Below are positions 4,766-6,191 of a stretch of 6,191 bases of DNA, piece by piece. Source of the DNA: Candidatus Odyssella thessalonicensis (GTDB lineage: Bacteria > Pseudomonadota > Alphaproteobacteria > Bin65); assembly GCA_005240015.1 (NCBI GenBank), contig SBBV01000107.1, positions 1 through 6,191 on the forward strand, given 5' to 3'. A model generated the notes under the pieces. That model saw only the letters and a program-made list of their open reading frames with translations, searched no databases and was not told the origin of the DNA. The translations under genes were made by a program, and so were the position numbers. The stretch's first letter is position 1. Each line of letters starts with the position of its first letter.

Positions 4766-5224
4766 ATGGATACCATCGACCGGAAAATCCTCGAATACGT
4801 CCAGCAGAAGGGCCGCGACACCTATGCCGAGATCGGCGCCGCGGTGGGTCTCTCGGTGTCGGCGATCAACGAGCGGCTCAAGAAGCTCGAGCGCGCGGGG
4901 ATCATCCGCGGCTGGGGTGCGCGCGTCGACCCCAAGGCCGTGGGGCACGGCGTGCTCGCCTTCATGTTCATGCTCATCGACCGGCCCGAGAACGAGAAGC
5001 GCCTCGTCGACGCGGTCTGCGCGCTGCCGCAGGTGCTCGAATGCCACCACGTGACCGGCGACTGGTCCTATCTCTTGAAGCTGCGGCTCGCCGACGTGTC
5101 CGAGATCGAGACCGTGCTCTCCGACACGATCAAGCAGTACCCGGGCGCCATCCGCACGCACACCGTGCTGGCACTCTCCTCGCGCAAGGAGACCGCGGCG
5201 ATCCCCTGCCCCGTGCCCGCGTAG
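4766..5224 (+). CDS. Lrp/AsnC-family transcriptional regulator
   Basis: The 152-aa product has the two-domain Lrp/AsnC form and the usual length. MDTIDRKILEYVQQKGRDTYAEIGAAVGLSVSAINERLKKLERAGIIRGW (1-50) is the N-terminal helix-turn-helix with the family's D-x-x-D-x-x-I-L start. After the hinge (GARVDPKAVG, 51-60) comes the RAM/AsnC effector domain (about 64-140) with VLECHHVTGDWSYLLKLRLADV (90-111), the loop that normally takes part in amino-acid binding and octamer contacts. Members are local or global regulators of amino-acid metabolism and export. No target gene is adjacent on the plus strand, so its regulon cannot be guessed from context. The start is fixed: an in-frame TAA lies at 4754-4756, inside the -10 box, and no start codon comes between it and 4766. 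No Shine-Dalgarno is present, so translation is probably leaderless. Confidence 0.94.
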   Translation: MDTIDRKILEYVQQKGRDTYAEIGAAVGLSVSAINERLKKLERAGIIRGWGARVDPKAVGHGVLAFMFMLIDRPENEKRLVDAVCALPQVLECHHVTGDWSYLLKLRLADVSEIETVLSDTIKQYPGAIRTHTVLALSSRKETAAIPCPVPA

Positions 5225-5260
5225 CACCTCGCGCTCCCACAACCAGGCCGCGCGGGCGTC

Positions 5261-5282
5261 CGTGCCGCGGCACGCTTTCGTT
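5261..5282 (+). terminator. Weak candidate terminator after the Lrp-type gene
   Basis: CGTGC (5261-5265) and GCACG (5270-5274) form a 5-bp stem within a perfect 14-bp palindrome, followed by CTTTCGTT. It is in the right place, 37 bp after the stop codon, but the stem is short and the T tract is broken by C and G. Rho-dependent ending is as likely. Confidence 0.3.
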
Positions 5283-5296
5283 AAGCCATTATTAAC
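5281..5296. promoter_or_regulatory. CtrA-type box (TTAA-N7-TTAAC)
   Basis: TTAA (5281-5284), seven bases GCCATTA, then TTAAC (5292-5296) is an exact match to the TTAA-N7-TTAA consensus bound by the cell-cycle regulator CtrA in alphaproteobacteria. With flanks it is also a perfect inverted repeat CGTTAA-N7-TTAACG (5279-5297). It is an AT-rich island in a very GC-rich gap. It lies about 80-95 bp upstream of the sigma-32-like promoter of the Hsp20 gene and about 57 bp after the Lrp-type stop. Whether CtrA binds here, and which gene would respond, is inference. Confidence 0.5.
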
Positions 5297-5376
5297 GCTG
5301 CGGGCGCAGGCTCCTGGGCGCAAATCTGGCCGGGACAAGCGCCATGCCAGCCGCCCGCCTCCGCCTCCGTTGCGCC

Positions 5377-5407
5377 CTTGAAGCACATCCCCAGCGCGCC
5401 CACATAG
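5377..5407 (+). promoter_or_regulatory. Sigma-32 (RpoH)-like heat-shock promoter of the Hsp20 operon
   Basis: CCCTTGAAG with its CTTGAA core at 5377-5382, then after a spacer of about 15-17 bp the sequence CCCACATAG (5399-5407). This matches the heat-shock form CTTGAA ... CCCCATNT well in the -35 and with one or two departures in the -10. A start a few bases downstream (about 5413-5416) would give a 5' leader of about 150 nt, in keeping with the thermometer-like structure that follows. Confidence 0.55.
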
Positions 5408-5460
5408 ACGGCGACCCGACCGGGCCGGCACGCGCTTTTTGGCGCCGGGCCCGCCGGGGA

Positions 5461-5565
5461 GGCGGCGCCACGCTGGGCCGCCGGGCGACCGGGCGCTTAG
5501 GGCCCGGAACGGTTACCGGACCGGCCAAAACCGGGGCAGCTCGCTCGCAAGGAGGAGTTTGCGCG
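5461..5565 (+). promoter_or_regulatory. ROSE-like RNA thermometer in the Hsp20 5' leader
   Basis: Several hairpins follow one another. First: 5461-5466 with 5477-5482, extended by CCA/TGG past a bulged G. Second: CCGGGC (5489-5494) with GCCCGG (5502-5507). Third: CCGG (5521-5524) with 5531-5534. Last: AGCUC-G-CU (5538-5545) pairs with AGGAGUU (5553-5559), loop 5546-5552, leaving G5543 unpaired. This last stem occupies half of the Shine-Dalgarno AAGGAGGAG (5549-5557). ROSE thermometers of alphaproteobacterial small heat-shock genes hold the Shine-Dalgarno in an imperfect stem with an unpaired G opposite it, melting on heat shock. The structure was paired by eye, without energy calculation; loops are plausible but alternatives exist. 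Confidence 0.55.
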
Positions 5566-6042
5566 ATGTCCCGACTTTCGCTGTTCAACAGCCCACTGCT
5601 GCTCGGCTTCGACCACATCGAGGAAATGCTCGAGCGGTTGTCGAAGTCCGCGGGCGACAGCTATCCGCCCTACAACATCGAGCAGACCGGCCCCGACGGG
5701 TTGCGCATCACGCTGGCGGTTGCCGGCTTTGCCCCCTCGGATCTTTCCGTGACGGTCGAGAACAACCAACTCGCCATTCGCGGCAAGCAGAACGAAACCG
5801 GTCAGCGCGTGTTCCTGCACCGCGGCATTGCGGCGCGGCAGTTCCAACGAATCTTCGTGCTCGCCGAAGGAATCGAGGTGGCGGGCGCAAATCTGGATAA
5901 CGGGCTTTTGAACATCGACCTCGTCAGACCGAAGGCGGAATCGAAGGTGCGGACCGTAGAGATTAAGAGCGGTCAATCCGCGGCCCAGGCGAACGGGCGC
6001 GGCCAGACCATCGATCTTTCCGCCGAAAAAGGACCGGCCTGA
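5566..6042 (+). CDS. Hsp20-family small heat-shock protein (alpha-crystallin type)
   Basis: The 158-aa product has a short N-terminal arm (1-35, MSRLSLFNSPLLLGFDHIEE), an alpha-crystallin domain (about 36-135) and a C-terminal tail. Inside the domain are YNIEQTGPDGLRITLAVAGF (36-55), the family motif A-x-x-x-N-G-L-L (ANLDNGLL, 108-115) and RVFLHRGIAARQF (81-93). V-E-I (131-133) is the I/V-x-I/V anchor that binds a neighbouring subunit. The form matches rhizobial IbpA-like proteins, ATP-independent holdases that bind unfolding proteins as large oligomers in the cytosol. The ATG at 5566 follows an excellent Shine-Dalgarno (GGAGGAG, 8 nt spacer). The open frame extends upstream to 5344 only through the structured leader. 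It is followed 35 bp later by a DUF1150 gene, a known pairing. Expression is probably set by sigma-32 and an RNA thermometer. Confidence 0.95.
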   Translation: MSRLSLFNSPLLLGFDHIEEMLERLSKSAGDSYPPYNIEQTGPDGLRITLAVAGFAPSDLSVTVENNQLAIRGKQNETGQRVFLHRGIAARQFQRIFVLAEGIEVAGANLDNGLLNIDLVRPKAESKVRTVEIKSGQSAAQANGRGQTIDLSAEKGPA

Positions 6043-6077
6043 AGGGGGTCGTGGGACTCGAGGAAAGGATCGCAACC

Positions 6078-6191
6078 ATGTTCGCAGAACACGGATACAA
6101 ATCGCTGACGCAGGCCGAATGGCAGGCGTCGATGCTGAACCAGGTGGCCTACATCAAGCCGGTCGTCGAGAACGGCCAGCAGGCGTTCGCC
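6078..6191 (+). CDS. DUF1150 family protein, 5' part (runs off the window)
   Basis: The first 38 residues (MFAEHGYKSLTQAEWQASML, then NQVAYIKPVVENGQQAFA) match the start of the short DUF1150 proteins of alphaproteobacteria. The VAYIKPV segment is the part I recognise as conserved. Full members are about 75-90 residues, so roughly half is missing. Their role is unknown, but they commonly sit directly behind an Hsp20 gene, as here (35-bp gap), which suggests heat-shock co-expression and perhaps a link to the chaperone. GAGGAAAGG (6060-6068) precedes the ATG at 6078. An in-frame GTG at 6051 would add nine residues but has a poorer ribosome-binding context. Confidence 0.8.
   Translation, partial: MFAEHGYKSLTQAEWQASMLNQVAYIKPVVENGQQAFA

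Noticed and set aside
3962..5431. Long minus-strand frame (489 codons) over GST, Lrp-type gene and the following gap
   Set aside because: It is antisense to two well-recognised genes and resembles no known protein.
5344..5565. N-terminal extension of Hsp20 to an ATG at 5344
   Set aside because: It would translate the promoter and thermometer region into an Arg-rich stretch, and the ATG at 5566 has a near-perfect Shine-Dalgarno and the usual Hsp20 N terminus.
5316..5895. 14-base direct repeat GGGCGCAAATCTGG in the gap before hsp20 (about 5316-5330) and inside hsp20 (about 5882-5896)
   Set aside because: One copy is in coding sequence that encodes a normal part of the crystallin domain. A single 14-mer match can happen by chance in 6 kb of biased sequence, and no flanking similarity is seen.

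Overview
This is a GC-rich chromosomal window that looks alphaproteobacterial, probably Rhizobiales or a neighbouring order. The lineage is inferred from the codon bias, an Hsp20 gene followed by a DUF1150 gene, a CtrA-type TTAA-N7-TTAAC box, and intergenic GC-rich palindromes of a kind common in that class. No genus can be named from the sequence alone.

Layout. The left half (about 57-2998) is on the minus strand. Read in the direction of transcription it holds a luciferase-like flavin monooxygenase (LLM, 2998-1937), a RidA/YjgF-family protein (1652-1182), a MaoC-like hotdog dehydratase (895-428) and a small exported Cys-containing protein (383-57). The right half is on the plus strand: an IclR-family regulator (3165-3965), a glutathione S-transferase (3995-4615), an Lrp/AsnC-family regulator (4766-5224), a small heat-shock protein (5566-6042) and the first 38 codons of a DUF1150 gene that runs off the end (6078-6191).

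How the genes may work together. The LLM monooxygenase and the IclR regulator are divergent, and the GST follows IclR closely. This suggests a small locally regulated oxidation/detoxification unit whose substrate cannot be read from the sequence. The Hsp20-DUF1150 pair is a separate heat-shock operon. Its 5' region shows a sigma-32-like promoter, a string of hairpins, and a final hairpin that captures the Shine-Dalgarno sequence opposite a bulged G, as in ROSE RNA thermometers. The Lrp-type regulator has a TTGATG-N16-TATAAT promoter so close to its ATG that the mRNA should be leaderless.

Intergenic repeats. Most gaps of any size hold a long imperfect inverted repeat, and there are four unrelated families. 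Family A is at 4619-4727 with a half copy at 1-44. Family B is at 958-1169 with a solo fragment at 1698-1719. Family C is at 1765-1933. Family D is at 3024-3094. None encodes a protein. They look like dispersed REP/BIME- or MITE-like elements, and their density is the most unusual feature of the window. I see no phage, transposase, CRISPR, toxin-antitoxin or defence genes, no RNA genes, and no clearly new multi-gene system.
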